Of a stretch of DNA of 64,000 nt, positions 23,096-32,441 are shown piece after piece; within the stretch, counting starts at the first letter, position 1, and every line of letters begins with the position of its first letter. The notes beneath the pieces were generated by a model that searched no databases, was not told the DNA's origin, and saw nothing but the letters and a program-made list of their open reading frames with translations. The translations under genes were made by a program, and so were the position numbers. Source of the stretch: Hymenobacter psoromatis (lineage in GTDB: Bacteria; Bacteroidota; Bacteroidia; Cytophagales; Hymenobacteraceae); assembly GCF_020012125.1 (NCBI RefSeq), contig NZ_JAIFAG010000001.1, positions 3,782,001-3,846,000 of the forward strand. Direction: 5' to 3'.

Positions 23096-24286
23096 ATGGA
23101 GTTTCCCTTACCCGAGGCGGCACGGCGCTACGTGGCTGCCCACCTACACGACGACCCGGCGCATCTGGCTCTGCAAGCCCGCCGGCACCCGCACTTACCC
23201 GTCCCCGATTTGGTGCGCCAGATTCAGGCCCGCCAAAAAGCCCGCGGCAAGCTGCCCACCTGGGCCGACAACCAGGAGTTGATTTTTCCGCCCGCGCTGT
23301 CCGTCGAGCAAGCTTCTTCTGAGCGCACGGCCACCTATAAGGCCGCCCTGGTGGCCGGCGCAGCGCGCCTGGCCGACCTGACCGGCGGCTTCGGAGCCGA
23401 CGCAGCGCACTTCGCCGCCGTGATAGACCAGGTAGATTATGTGGAGCGCGATGCGCACTTGGCCGAGGTAGTAAAGTATAATTTTAATCAGCTAGAAATA
23501 AGTAATATCGAGGTGCACACTGCCGACGCGGCCAGCTTTTTGAAGCGGAGTGCGGAAGCTTACGACTGGCTGTACCTGGACCCCGCCCGGCGTGACCAGC
23601 GGGGCGGCAAGATTTTCCGGCTGGCCGACTGCGAGCCCGACGTGCCGCGCTTGCTACCCCTGTTGCTGCGCCACACCCCGCGCATTTTGCTCAAAACCTC
23701 GCCTATGCTCGATATTGAGCTGGCTATTCAGGAATTGCGACACGTGCGGCGCATCTGGGTAGTGGCGGTGGAAAATGAGGTAAAGGAAGTGCTCTACGAG
23801 TTGGGCGAGGAGCCCGCCGTGGACCCTGAGCGCCTAGCCGTGAACCTGCGCCGCGATGGCAGCCAGCAGGAATTTCGCCTTAACCGTGCCCGCGAGGCGC
23901 GCGCCGTACCGCGCTACGCCGAGGCGCAACAGTATCTCTACGAGCCTAATGCCGCCATTCTGAAGGCAGGTGCGTTCAAAAGCATCGGCTCGGCTTTTGA
24001 GTTGATTAAGTTGCATCAACACAGTCATTTATATACCAGCAATGAGTTGCGGGCCGACTTTCCCGGCCGCACGTTTCGTATTCTGGCCAGCGAAAAGGCC
24101 GACGGCCCTACCCTCCGCGCCTACCTCGGACCGGAGGGCAGGGCGCACGTCACGACCCGTAATTTTCCCGAGTCGGTGGCCGATTTTCGGCGACGCACAG
24201 GAATTCGGGAAGGTGGCGATTTGTACCTGTTTGCTACTACCGACCTACGCAACCGGCCCGTAGTATTGGTGTGCGAGAAGCTATAA
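23096..24286 (+). CDS. SAM-dependent methyltransferase with THUMP-like domain
   Basis: A 396-residue class I methyltransferase. The SAM-binding region is seen as LADLTGGFGADAAHFA followed by VDYVERDAHLAEVVKYNF, and the catalytic-type motif is DWLYLDPARRD. The N-terminal helical part and the C-terminal THUMP-like and ferredoxin-like part fit the PG_1098-type family, which is thought to modify RNA. The substrate is unknown. It lies between ahcY and metK, which respectively clear the by-product and make the donor. Confidence 0.82.
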   Translation: MEFPLPEAARRYVAAHLHDDPAHLALQARRHPHLPVPDLVRQIQARQKARGKLPTWADNQELIFPPALSVEQASSERTATYKAALVAGAARLADLTGGFGADAAHFAAVIDQVDYVERDAHLAEVVKYNFNQLEISNIEVHTADAASFLKRSAEAYDWLYLDPARRDQRGGKIFRLADCEPDVPRLLPLLLRHTPRILLKTSPMLDIELAIQELRHVRRIWVVAVENEVKEVLYELGEEPAVDPERLAVNLRRDGSQQEFRLNRAREARAVPRYAEAQQYLYEPNAAILKAGAFKSIGSAFELIKLHQHSHLYTSNELRADFPGRTFRILASEKADGPTLRAYLGPEGRAHVTTRNFPESVADFRRRTGIREGGDLYLFATTDLRNRPVVLVCEKL

Positions 24287-24345
24287 GCCGGCCGGGTTCG
24301 ATACTTTAGCCAGCGGGCGGGGCCCTTTTTCTCCGAAATAATGAG

Positions 24346-24353
24346 TAGTTTTG
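24346..24353 (+). promoter_or_regulatory. Possible -7 element for metK
   Basis: TAGTTTTG fits TAnnTTTG and lies 74 bases before the metK ATG, without a matching TTG upstream. The leader contains GC-rich inverted repeats (GGCCCGCCCGCCC and GGGCGG strings) but no recognisable riboswitch. Confidence 0.4.
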
Positions 24354-24427
24354 CGGCCCGCCCGCCCGCGCCGAAACTGGCCCGGCGGGCGGTGCTTTGT
24401 TAATTCAGGTTTGTTCAGCTCGTTTCC

Positions 24428-25690
24428 ATGCCCTATCTGTTCACTTCCGAATCGGTTTCGGAAGGCCATCCCGATAAAGTTGCCGACCAGATTTCCGATG
24501 CCATTCTCGACGACTTTCTGCGTCAGGACCCGGCCGCCAAAGTAGCCTGCGAAACGTTGGTTACCACGGGCTTAGTCGTTATTGCGGGCGAGGTAAAATC
24601 CTCCGCCTACGTCGATGTGCAAAGCGTGGCCCGCGACGTTATCCGGCGCATCGGTTACACCAAAGCCGAGTATAAGTTTGAAGCCGAGAGCTGCGGTATT
24701 CTGTCGGCCCTGCACGAGCAGTCACCCGATATCAACCAGGGGGTAGTGCGCCAGGCTCCGGAGGAGCAGGGTGCCGGTGACCAGGGCATGATGTTCGGCT
24801 ACGCCACCAATGAGACGGCCAACTTCATGCCACTGGCTTTGGACTTGTCGCACAGCCTGTTGCAGGAGCTAGCCGCCATCCGCAAGGAGGGTAGGGAGAT
24901 GACTTATCTGCGGCCCGATGCCAAAAGTCAGGTCACCATCCGCTATTCCGACGACCACCGGCCCGAAGCCATCGATACTATTGTTATCAGCACCCAGCAC
25001 GACGACTTCGACCCGTCGGAGGAAACTATGCTGGCCCGCATCAAGCAGGATATCATCGACATCCTCATTCCGCGGGTGAAAGCCAGCCTTAGCCCCGATA
25101 TGCAGGTGCTCTTTACGGCCGATGTCAAGCACCACATCAACCCGACGGGCAAGTTCGTCATCGGCGGCCCGCACGGCGACTCCGGCCTGACCGGTCGCAA
25201 AATTATCGTGGATACCTACGGCGGCAAGGGCGCGCACGGCGGCGGCGCATTCTCGGGCAAGGATTCGAGCAAAGTTGACCGCTCGGCGGCCTACGCCACC
25301 CGCCACATTGCCAAGAACTTGGTGGCTGCCGGCGTAGCAGACCAGGCGCTGGTACAGGTGGCCTACGCCATCGGCGTGGCCAAGCCTGTGGGACTTTACG
25401 TGACCACCTACGGCACCACCAAGGCGAAAAATGCTGCTGGCCAGCCTCTGACCGATGGCGAAATCGCCGATAAGGTAAATGAGCTGTTTGACCTGCGGCC
25501 CTACGCCATCGTAGAGCGCCTAGGGCTGCGCAACCCGATTTTCAGCCCTACCGCCGCCTACGGTCACATGGGCCGCCAACCCGGCACCGTGACGGTAAAA
25601 ATGAAGGATGACGAAGCAAAAACTTTTGAAACTTTCACCTGGGAGAAACTAGACTACGTGGATAAAATAAAGGCTGCTTTCGGCTTGTAA
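24428..25690 (+). CDS. metK: S-adenosylmethionine synthase
   Basis: A 420-residue enzyme that makes SAM from methionine and ATP. The start [20 protein letters not shown] is diagnostic. The hexapeptide [12 protein letters not shown] and the phosphate loop [20 protein letters not shown] are intact. It ends at a strong terminator and stands near ahcY and a SAM-dependent methyltransferase. Confidence 0.98.
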   Translation: MPYLFTSESVSEGHPDKVADQISDAILDDFLRQDPAAKVACETLVTTGLVVIAGEVKSSAYVDVQSVARDVIRRIGYTKAEYKFEAESCGILSALHEQSPDINQGVVRQAPEEQGAGDQGMMFGYATNETANFMPLALDLSHSLLQELAAIRKEGREMTYLRPDAKSQVTIRYSDDHRPEAIDTIVISTQHDDFDPSEETMLARIKQDIIDILIPRVKASLSPDMQVLFTADVKHHINPTGKFVIGGPHGDSGLTGRKIIVDTYGGKGAHGGGAFSGKDSSKVDRSAAYATRHIAKNLVAAGVADQALVQVAYAIGVAKPVGLYVTTYGTTKAKNAAGQPLTDGEIADKVNELFDLRPYAIVERLGLRNPIFSPTAAYGHMGRQPGTVTVKMKDDEAKTFETFTWEKLDYVDKIKAAFGL

Positions 25691-25721
25691 ATCAATGAGC
25701 TACTAGATTTTTGAGGTTACC

Positions 25722-25762
25722 AAAAAAACCCCAACCGCTACGTAGCGATTGGGGCTTTTTTT
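25722..25762. terminator. Bidirectional terminator between metK and hpf
   Basis: Stem CCCCAACCGCTA (from 25729) and TAGCGATTGGGG (to 25754) is flanked by seven A on the left and eight or more T on the right. It fits both convergent genes. Confidence 0.9.
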
Positions 25763-25776
25763 TGCAAAGCAGCTAA

Positions 25777-26079
25777 TTAATGCTGAGCCATCTGCTTATC
25801 CTTGTAGCGAGTTATTTGCCGCTTCAGAGCCTCTACCGCGGCATCGGTGGCGGCTTCGAAGGAGGTGGCATCTTCCTGACTAAAGAGGGTACTGCCGGGC
25901 ACCATGAGCTTAATTTCGACGGTTTTGTTGGCTACCCCGTCCTTGTTATTGAGCCGCAGAATGACTTCGCCATCAGTTACGCGGTCGTAAAAGTGTTCCA
26001 GCTTGTTGAGGCGCTGCTGAATAAAATCGAGGAGGGTTTGGTCGGCATCGAAATGCACCGATTGCATCTGCACTTTCAT
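25777..26079 (-). CDS. hpf: Ribosome hibernation promoting factor, short form
   Basis: A 100-residue HPF/YfiA-family protein that binds the 30S subunit and idles ribosomes under stress or in stationary phase. The start at 26079 (MKVQMQSVHFDADQTLLDFI) matches the family; a TTG six bases upstream is possible but less likely. The KLEHFYDRVTDGEVIL and a basic C-terminal helix (ALKRQITRYKDKQ) are typical. There is no long C-terminal dimerisation domain. It is downstream of xerC on the same strand. Confidence 0.92.
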   Translation of the reverse strand: MKVQMQSVHFDADQTLLDFIQQRLNKLEHFYDRVTDGEVILRLNNKDGVANKTVEIKLMVPGSTLFSQEDATSFEAATDAAVEALKRQITRYKDKQMAQH

Positions 26080-26109
26080 GGGCAAAAAAGGAAATAGGAT
26101 GGAAAAAGC

Positions 26110-26219
26110 GAATCAGAAGCTACTACTTACGAATTTTAGCCAACTACGTAAGCTGCTGCTTGAGCTAAGCCAACTGGCTACTGCTCAGTTCATCATTCAT
26201 ACATTATAGCTTCTGATTC
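26110..26219. repeat. Spaced inverted repeat between xerC and hpf
   Basis: Perfect 12-base arms GAATCAGAAGCT (26110-26121) and AGCTTCTGATTC (26208-26219) are 86 bases apart. The inner part is AT-rich with no gene visible. The right arm ends just before the xerC stop. Function is unknown. Confidence 0.6.
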
Positions 26220-26221
26220 AA

Positions 26222-27106
26222 TTATGCCCGCGGGTGGGCTTGTTCAAATACGGATTTCAAGCGGTCTACGGACAGGTGAGTGTACACTTGCGTAGCCGCC
26301 AGGCTAGCGTGACCCAGCAACTCCTTAATAGCATTGAGGTCAGCTCCCTTGCCCAGCAGGTGGGTAGCAAAGGCGTGGCGCAGTGCGTGCGGGTGCTGAT
26401 GCGCCGTGGATGTCGAAACCTGACTTAGGTATTTTTTCACCGTACGGTACACCAGTTTTTCGTAGAGCGGCGCGCCCTTATCAGTACGCAGCAGTGGGCT
26501 ACCCGCTGCCGCAGGGCCAAACTCAGCAGCGCGCCGGGCTTGGTATTTTTCCAGCACCAGCAGCAGCGACGGGTTTAGCGGCACTAGGCGCTGCTTGTTA
26601 CCCTTGCCCGTTACGCGCACGGTTTTGGCGTTGCTGTCCAGGTCGTCGTCCATGATTCCTAATAATTCAGAGAGGCGAACACCGGTGCCGTAGAGCGTTT
26701 CGAGCACCAGCTGGTCGCGCACGCCAGTGAAGCTGTCTTCAAACTCAAACGAATTCAGCAGCCGGTTCAAAGACTCTTCGGGCACGAATTCGGGGAGCTT
26801 CTTCGCCATTTTCGGAGCCTTCACGCGCAGCATTGGGTTGGCCGCAATGCGGTGCGTGCGCAGCAAAAACTTGTAGAACGAGCGCAAGCAGGCCACCTTG
26901 CGGTTCACGGTGCGCGGGTCCAGGTCCTGGCTCATTAGGCTTACTACCCAGCCCCGGATGAGCGGATGGGTGGCCTGGGCAAGGTCGCGCTCCTCGTACT
27001 CGGCCAGCAGGTATGCCGCAAACTGCGTGAGGTCCGTTTGGTAGGAGGTAACGGTATGCGGGCTAAAGCGCTTCTCGTAGCGCAGAAAGTCCAGGAATTC
27101 ATCCAT
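26222..27106 (-). CDS. xerC: Tyrosine recombinase XerC/XerD
   Basis: A 294-residue site-specific recombinase of the type that resolves chromosome dimers at dif. Catalytic residues are all present: Arg144 (TGVRLSELLG), Lys168 (TGKGNKQR), His240 and Arg243 (HALRH), His266 (LGHASLA) and Tyr275 (QVYTHLS). The N-terminal SAM-like DNA-binding domain covers residues 1-90. No att-like or integron sites were seen around it, so a housekeeping role is most likely. Whether it is XerC or XerD cannot be settled here. Confidence 0.92.
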   Translation of the reverse strand: MDEFLDFLRYEKRFSPHTVTSYQTDLTQFAAYLLAEYEERDLAQATHPLIRGWVVSLMSQDLDPRTVNRKVACLRSFYKFLLRTHRIAANPMLRVKAPKMAKKLPEFVPEESLNRLLNSFEFEDSFTGVRDQLVLETLYGTGVRLSELLGIMDDDLDSNAKTVRVTGKGNKQRLVPLNPSLLLVLEKYQARRAAEFGPAAAGSPLLRTDKGAPLYEKLVYRTVKKYLSQVSTSTAHQHPHALRHAFATHLLGKGADLNAIKELLGHASLAATQVYTHLSVDRLKSVFEQAHPRA

Positions 27107-27185
27107 AGGGCGGGGGCGAGGGCAGGTACGGATAGCGGCCGGCTTCGCAAAGTAGCCGAAAAATAATGAGTGGCCTACCCACGCG

Positions 27186-27224
27186 AAAAGCCCGCCCCGT
27201 TACCGAGTGGCAACGAGGCGGGCT
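27186..27224 (-). terminator. Terminator after rpsU
   Basis: Arms AGCCCGCCCCGTT (27189-27201) and AACGAGGCGGGCT (27212-27224) pair almost perfectly. On the minus strand the stem runs into TTTT. Confidence 0.8.
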
Positions 27225-27254
27225 TTCTGAAAGCCTTTTCGGAAATACTGAGGA

Positions 27255-27452
27255 CTACGCCTCGCTTTCGGGACCGTAGGTAGCGAGTTTGTACACTGCC
27301 TTCTGCTTGAGCTTGCGCTTGGTGATGCTGGGCTTCTGGAAGAACGTGCGGCGACGCAGCTCTTTCAGCACGCCGGTGCGCTCGAATTTTTTCTTGAAGC
27401 GTTTCAGCGCACGGTCAACGGTTTCGTTGTCTTTGATTTGAACGATAATCAT
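27255..27452 (-). CDS. rpsU: 30S ribosomal protein S21
   Basis: 65 residues from the ATG at 27452 (MIIVQIKDNETVDRALKRFK), rich in Lys and Arg, with the conserved FKKKFERTGVLKELRRRTFF segment. S21 assists mRNA binding on the small subunit; in Bacteroidota it has been linked to sequestering the anti-Shine-Dalgarno end of 16S rRNA. An upstream in-frame extension of 10 residues is not supported. It has its own promoter and terminator. Confidence 0.96.
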   Translation of the reverse strand: MIIVQIKDNETVDRALKRFKKKFERTGVLKELRRRTFFQKPSITKRKLKQKAVYKLATYGPESEA

Positions 27453-27490
27453 ATCGGGGAGTGAAGAGTCTTTTCGGGGCAAACGGGCCG

Positions 27491-27522
27491 CAAAGATACG
27501 CCCGGACTTGACAGATTGTCAA
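27491..27522 (-). promoter_or_regulatory. Promoter for rpsU
   Basis: On the minus strand TTG (27522-27520) is followed after 21 bases by TATCTTTG (27498-27491), 39 bases before the rpsU start. The TTG region also forms a small palindrome (CTTGACAATCTGTCAAG). Confidence 0.7.
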
Positions 27523-27534
27523 GAGCATTACCGC

Positions 27535-28683
27535 TTATTTCAACAAAGCCCGCGCGATGACGAGCTTCTGAATCTCGCTCGTGCCCTCGCCAATGGTGCA
27601 GAGCTTGGCGTCGCGGTAATATTTTTCGGCGGGGTAGTCTTTGGTATAGCCGTAGCCGCCGAAGATTTGCACGCCCTCGTTGGCGGTGCGCACGGCTACT
27701 TCGGAGGCGTAGAGCTTGGCCATCGCCGATTCCAGATTCACGTTTTCGCCGCGGTCTTTCATTTCGGCGGCGCGGTAGGTAAGCAGGCTGGCGGCCTCAA
27801 TCTCGGTGGCCATGTCGGCCAGCTTAAAGGAAATGCCCTGGAAGTTGCTGATGGGTTGGTTGAACTGGTGCCGCTCCTGGCTGTACTGCAGTGCCGCCTC
27901 AAAAGCTCCTTGCGCGATGCCCAGGCTCAGGGCCGCGATGCTGATGCGCCCGCCATCGAGCACCTTCAGGCTTTGCACGAAGCCATCACCCACCTTGCCA
28001 ATCACGTTGCCAACGGGCACCCGGCAATCGGTAAAAATCAGCTCGGTCGTCTCGGAGGCGCGCATGCCGAGCTTGTCTTCTTTCCTACCCCCCGCGAAGC
28101 CCGGCGTGCCGCGCTCCACGATGAAGGCCGTCATGCCGTGCGAGTCGCCCACGTTACCGGTGCGGGCGATAACGACGGCCACATCGCCGCTACGGCCGTG
28201 GGTAATGAAGTTCTTCGCCCCGTTGAGAATGTAGTACTCGCCGCTGGCATCGAGCACGGCGGTGGTGCGCATGTTGCCCGCGTCGGAGCCGGTGTTGGGC
28301 TCGGTGAGGCCCCAGGCTCCCAGCCACTCGCCGCTGGCCAGGCGCGGCAGGTACTGGTGCTTCTGCTCTTCAGAAGCGTGCTGCAGGATGTGCCCGGTGC
28401 AAAGCGAGTTGTGGGCCGCCATGCTCAGGCCAATGCTACCGTCAATCTTGGACAGCTCTACGATAGCCGTCACATATTCCTGGTAGCCAAAGCCTGCGCC
28501 GCCGTACTGCGCCGGCACGAGCACGCCCATTAGGCCCAGCTCGCCGAGCTGGTGAAATAGTTCGCGCGGAAATTCCTGGGTTTCATCCCAGCGCATCATA
28601 TGGGGTTTGATGTGCTGCTGGCCAAAATCGCGCACCATCTGCGCAATCATGGTCTGGTTCTCGGTGGCTAGTGTAGCTTCCAT
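27535..28683 (-). CDS. Acyl-CoA dehydrogenase
   Basis: A 382-residue flavoprotein of fatty acid beta-oxidation from the ATG at 28683 ([20 protein letters not shown]). FAD-binding segments ([33 protein letters not shown]) and the late [20 protein letters not shown] are visible. The catalytic glutamate is expected in the [17 protein letters not shown] region, where GEGTSE is intact. It resembles short-chain or butyryl-CoA types. It is divergent from the polysaccharide export operon. Confidence 0.92.
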   Translation of the reverse strand: MEATLATENQTMIAQMVRDFGQQHIKPHMMRWDETQEFPRELFHQLGELGLMGVLVPAQYGGAGFGYQEYVTAIVELSKIDGSIGLSMAAHNSLCTGHILQHASEEQKHQYLPRLASGEWLGAWGLTEPNTGSDAGNMRTTAVLDASGEYYILNGAKNFITHGRSGDVAVVIARTGNVGDSHGMTAFIVERGTPGFAGGRKEDKLGMRASETTELIFTDCRVPVGNVIGKVGDGFVQSLKVLDGGRISIAALSLGIAQGAFEAALQYSQERHQFNQPISNFQGISFKLADMATEIEAASLLTYRAAEMKDRGENVNLESAMAKLYASEVAVRTANEGVQIFGGYGYTKDYPAEKYYRDAKLCTIGEGTSEIQKLVIARALLK

Positions 28684-28817
28684 AAAAAACACTAAACTGG
28701 GTGGGGGTAGGGTAAAGAGCGTGGGAACTGGCCTGACTGGCTAGCTTCGGTAGGGTAAAGGTACGATTTTGAGGCTCGTTCGGGCGGCAATTGGTTAAGC
28801 CCATTCAGGTGCGATTT

Positions 28818-28848
28818 TTGAAACCCTACGGGAAATAGGTTACTTTTG
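28818..28848 (+). promoter_or_regulatory. Promoter for the polysaccharide export operon
   Basis: TTG (28818-28820), 20 bases, TACTTTTG (28841-28848) fits the Bacteroidota consensus. The predicted start gives a leader of about 65 bases before the TTG start codon at 28922. Confidence 0.75.
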
Positions 28849-28921
28849 AGGCATTTTTTACCTTTCGGAGACGTTAAATTGGCCCTTTGGGCCGGCCCGC
28901 CTTCGATGAATTCTCCTTCTT

Positions 28922-29872
28922 TTGGCTTTCCTTGCTCTGCTTTCGCCTTTTTCTCCACGGCAATTCCTACTGCTGGCGGCATTAATGCTTTGCGTGCTTT
29001 CGTCGTGCTCCACCAGCCGGTATTATCAGCAACGTACGATGTTTCAGCTGACGAAGGGAGCTGATGGAGTCATTGATACGGCAAAGCTACGGCGGCTGGT
29101 CAACCGCACCGACCGCAACTACCGCATTCACGCCAATGATATCCTGAGTGTGCAGGTTTTTACCAATAAAGGCGAGCGGCTCATCGACCCCAATGGTGAG
29201 CTGCAATTTGGCGCACCAAGTTTGGGGGTAGCCCCAATTACTACGACGCCGGCGGGGGGTAGCCTTGGTCAGCGCAACGTGGGCCAAGGCGCGGGTTCCA
29301 GCGGCGGCAATACCCAGTTTGTGGTGCAGGCCGATGGCACAGTTCGCCTACCCCTCGTAAACCGGGTAAGCGTAGCGGGCCTGACGCTGATAAAAGCCGA
29401 TAGCGTACTGCAAGGGCGTTATAATGAGTATTATAAAGAAACTTTTGTTAAAACGGCCGTCGCCAACAACCGGGTCATTATTCTAGGGGCACCGGGCGGG
29501 CAGGTTGTTTCGCTGGCCAATGATAATATGAATCTACTAGAAGTGCTGGCCCTTGCCGGTGGGGCTGACGGCGGCGGGGCCAGTGGCGGCAACAGCATCG
29601 CGCGTTATGGTGGCCGAGTTAGTAATATTCGGATTATTCGGGGGGATTTAAAAAATCCGCAGGTGCAATTTATTGACCTAAGTACGCTGGAAGGAATGCG
29701 ACGCGGCAATTTACAAATAGAACCGAATGACATTATTTATATTGAACCCATCAGGCGGCCGCTTCTAGATGCTTTGGCTGATGCCGGCCCAGTCTTCAGC
29801 GCGACTTCTACCCTGTTGAGTGCCATAAGCATTATTTTTACTATTATCGTTATCTCCCGACAGAAGAATTAA
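28922..29872 (+). CDS. Wza-like polysaccharide export outer-membrane lipoprotein
   Basis: A 316-residue lipoprotein of the polysaccharide biosynthesis/export family, which forms the outer-membrane exit channel for capsule or exopolysaccharide. A signal peptide with lipobox is visible (LLLAALMLCVLSSC, Cys at about residue 29). The Poly_export domain begins at YRIHANDILSVQVF, SLBB-like repeats follow, and a C-terminal hydrophobic helix (LLSAISIIFTIIVI) ends the protein. The frame has no ATG before the signal peptide; the only reasonable start is TTG at 28922. An ATG at 28906 is in another frame. The next gene is a Wzc-like kinase. Confidence 0.88.
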   Translation: MAFLALLSPFSPRQFLLLAALMLCVLSSCSTSRYYQQRTMFQLTKGADGVIDTAKLRRLVNRTDRNYRIHANDILSVQVFTNKGERLIDPNGELQFGAPSLGVAPITTTPAGGSLGQRNVGQGAGSSGGNTQFVVQADGTVRLPLVNRVSVAGLTLIKADSVLQGRYNEYYKETFVKTAVANNRVIILGAPGGQVVSLANDNMNLLEVLALAGGADGGGASGGNSIARYGGRVSNIRIIRGDLKNPQVQFIDLSTLEGMRRGNLQIEPNDIIYIEPIRRPLLDALADAGPVFSATSTLLSAISIIFTIIVISRQKN

Positions 29873-29922
29873 GTTGAGTAACGACCCCTATCTAGTATCA
29901 TGATTTTATCCGCCAACGCAAC

Positions 29923-32433
29923 ATGGCACTAAGCGAAAACGCAGAGTTAGAAGAGCTAATTCGCCGGGCCACTACCGACGCGGATGTAGCCCCGCCGCCC
30001 GGCGCGGGCAGGGTGCCGGACGATGATAGCGAAGCCGGTGACAGCTTCGACTTGAGTACGCTCGTGCTGGTGGCGCGCCGCAGCCTACTGTGGGTAATTC
30101 TGCTGCTGCTGCTGGGCATTACGGCCTCCTGGCTCTATCTGCGCTACACGAAACCGATTTACGAGGCTACCTCTACGCTCAAGATAGATGAGCGCAGCGA
30201 CGCGAGCGCGCTGGGCATTGGGGCACTGCCAGGTGCCAGTGCGGAAGGCAACGGAGCCTCGCAACTAGCTGGCGAGCTGGAGCTGATAAAATCGGACCTG
30301 ACCTATAAGCGCCTCAAACAGGCCGTGCCCCTAGACGTAAATTATTATGCCCAAGGCACGGTACTAGAGAATGAGTTGTTTGAGGCTTGCCCCTATAAGG
30401 TTAACTATACCGTCAGCGACCCGGTTTACTACAACCATAAGTTTAATGTCGAATACCTCGACCCCCGGCATTATCACCTTAGTGTAGTAGTGGGCGCGCA
30501 GACGCTAGGCGGCGATTACGAGGTGGGGCGCGAAGTGCAACTGCCCGGCATTCACTTGCGGTTATCGTCTACCTCCACTGACAATCCGGTAACTCCCGAC
30601 GCGAATTACCACTTCGTATTACTGGATGATAATACCATCAATACCTACCTGAATCGTAACCTGAAAGTCGAAGTTTTGAATCCAAGTGCGAACACGATTC
30701 AAATTTCTTTTCAGGACAATAACCGCCTGAAGGCGCAACGCATTGTGAACGCGCTCGATACCGTTTACCACGATGTGAAGCTGGCTTATAAGCAGGAAAA
30801 TACCCGGAACTCCCTAGCCTATCTGGACCAGCAATTAAAGGAAAATGGGAAAAACCTGGCCCAGGCGGAGGATAACCTGCAAAGCTTTGTGGAGCGAAAT
30901 AAAACCTATGACGCGAAAGGTGAGCTGAGTAGTATCACGAGTGGATTGGAAAAAATTGAGACCGACGACCTAGCGTTGCAGCAGAAGCTAGTGCTGCTGG
31001 CCGAAGTAGGCCGCCTGGCCGCGCAGGACCGCCTAACGCCCAGTGACGAAGTGACGGTGGCCCAGACGATTCCGGGCCTGACCCTGCTGGGTGACCCGGT
31101 CTTGACGCAACAGCTTAATAGCCTGAATATGCTGCAGCAAAACCTGCGGCGCGTACGGCGCTCGTACCAAGACCAGACAGAAGCCGTGCAGGGCCTGCTG
31201 GCCCAGGTCAATTTTGCGCAATCGACGTTGCAACGACAATTGCTGGATGCCCAGAAACAGCTGCGCACGCAGCTAGCCCTGCTAGCCAGCCAGCGCGCCA
31301 AGCTAGATGGGCAGCTCCAGACCCTGCCAGGCAAGGAAACGGAGCAGGAGCGCCTGAGACGGCCGCTGGGGCTATATAGCAACAGCTACCAGATGCTGCT
31401 CGAGAAAAAGGTTGATTACAACATTAAGAACGCCGGTACGACCGCCGACTTTCAGATTTTGTCGCCGGGCTATGCACCTGATGCGCCCATTTCGCCGAAA
31501 CGGCTGCTGGTATACGCTATTGGCATTGCGGGTGGCCTCATCCTGGGGTTGGGCCTGATTGGCACGCGCTACCTGCTGCACAACACTATCACGAGCGTTA
31601 ATGAGCTGGAACGCAATACCAAAGCGTCCGTGCTGGGCGTCATTCCGACCTACGAAAAGGAGCAGCTGAACGTATCGCGGATGGTGGTGGATAAAAACCC
31701 GAAATCGTCGGTGTCGGAGGCTATTCGCTCGATTCGAACCAACCTCGATTTTATTAGTCCTTCCAGTAAAAAACGGCTGATTTCGGTCACTTCAACGATT
31801 TCGGGCGAGGGCAAAACGTTCGTAACGGTAAATCTGGCTGGCATTATTGCCTTATCGGGGCAGCGTGTCGTCGTGCTCGACCTGGATATGCGCAAGCCCA
31901 AGGTGAACCTTGCGTTCGATGCTCCAAACGTGCGGGGCATCAGCACGATTCTCATCGACCGGCATTCGGTAGCCGAGTGCGTGCAGCACACCAGCATTGA
32001 GTCGCTGGACTTTATTTCGGCCGGCCCTACCCCCCCCAATCCATCGGAGCTGATTCTGAACCCGCGCTTCGACCAGATGCTGGAGGAGCTAAAGCGCACC
32101 TACGACGTTATTCTGATTGATACGCCGCCCGTAGGCTTGGTTACGGACGGCATCCTCATCATGCGCAAAGCCGACGTGCCGATTTACATCGTGCGGGCCA
32201 ATTATTCGCGCAAAACCTTCCTCAAAAATATGAACCGGCTGATGCGCAATAACCAGTTCTCGCGCATGTCTACTATCCTCAACGATGCCAAGGCGCAGGG
32301 CGCGTATGGCTACGGGTATGGCTACGGGTATGGCTACGGCTACGGCTATGGCACGCAGCAGAGCATGGGCTACTATGAGGAGCCTACCCCCAAACCCACG
32401 CTGGGCGCGCGCATCAAAGGGCTTTTTAGTTAA
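29923..32433 (+). CDS. Polysaccharide co-polymerase and tyrosine autokinase (Wzc/BY-kinase)
   Basis: An 836-residue inner-membrane protein that controls polymer length and export. An N-terminal Wzz domain follows the first membrane helix (WVILLLLLGITASWLYL, about residues 58-74), and a long coiled-coil part lies at about residues 290-480. The second helix (YAIGIAGGLILGLGLIG) comes before the cytoplasmic BY-kinase. Walker A SGEGKT (627-632), Walker A' (VVVLDLDMRKPK, about 649) and Walker B (DVILIDTPP) are intact. The C-terminal Tyr cluster is unusually regular: eight YG pairs at 795-810, then YY. It is followed nine bases later by its likely phosphatase. Confidence 0.94.
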   Translation: MALSENAELEELIRRATTDADVAPPPGAGRVPDDDSEAGDSFDLSTLVLVARRSLLWVILLLLLGITASWLYLRYTKPIYEATSTLKIDERSDASALGIGALPGASAEGNGASQLAGELELIKSDLTYKRLKQAVPLDVNYYAQGTVLENELFEACPYKVNYTVSDPVYYNHKFNVEYLDPRHYHLSVVVGAQTLGGDYEVGREVQLPGIHLRLSSTSTDNPVTPDANYHFVLLDDNTINTYLNRNLKVEVLNPSANTIQISFQDNNRLKAQRIVNALDTVYHDVKLAYKQENTRNSLAYLDQQLKENGKNLAQAEDNLQSFVERNKTYDAKGELSSITSGLEKIETDDLALQQKLVLLAEVGRLAAQDRLTPSDEVTVAQTIPGLTLLGDPVLTQQLNSLNMLQQNLRRVRRSYQDQTEAVQGLLAQVNFAQSTLQRQLLDAQKQLRTQLALLASQRAKLDGQLQTLPGKETEQERLRRPLGLYSNSYQMLLEKKVDYNIKNAGTTADFQILSPGYAPDAPISPKRLLVYAIGIAGGLILGLGLIGTRYLLHNTITSVNELERNTKASVLGVIPTYEKEQLNVSRMVVDKNPKSSVSEAIRSIRTNLDFISPSSKKRLISVTSTISGEGKTFVTVNLAGIIALSGQRVVVLDLDMRKPKVNLAFDAPNVRGISTILIDRHSVAECVQHTSIESLDFISAGPTPPNPSELILNPRFDQMLEELKRTYDVILIDTPPVGLVTDGILIMRKADVPIYIVRANYSRKTFLKNMNRLMRNNQFSRMSTILNDAKAQGAYGYGYGYGYGYGYGYGTQQSMGYYEEPTPKPTLGARIKGLFS
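32305..32352 (+). repeat. Six-base tandem repeat coding (Tyr-Gly)8
   Basis: Eight hexanucleotide units of TA(T/C)GG(C/G) form a 48-base tract inside the kinase gene. It begins as three alternating 12-base units (TATGGCTACGGG type). Unit gain or loss keeps the frame and changes the number of tail tyrosines. Confidence 0.9.
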
Positions 32434-32441
32434 CTGTTTTC

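Noticed and set aside
24287..24427. SAM riboswitch in front of metK
   Set aside because: The 140-base leader is GC-rich with simple inverted repeats, but I could not lay out the helices or conserved bases of any SAM riboswitch class.
26222..27106. Integrase of a mobile element
   Set aside because: It has standard XerC/XerD length and motifs, with no att repeats, tRNA target or cargo genes beside it.
27508..28533. 341-codon open frame opposite the acyl-CoA dehydrogenase
   Set aside because: It is an antisense shadow in GC-rich DNA; the minus-strand gene is unambiguous.
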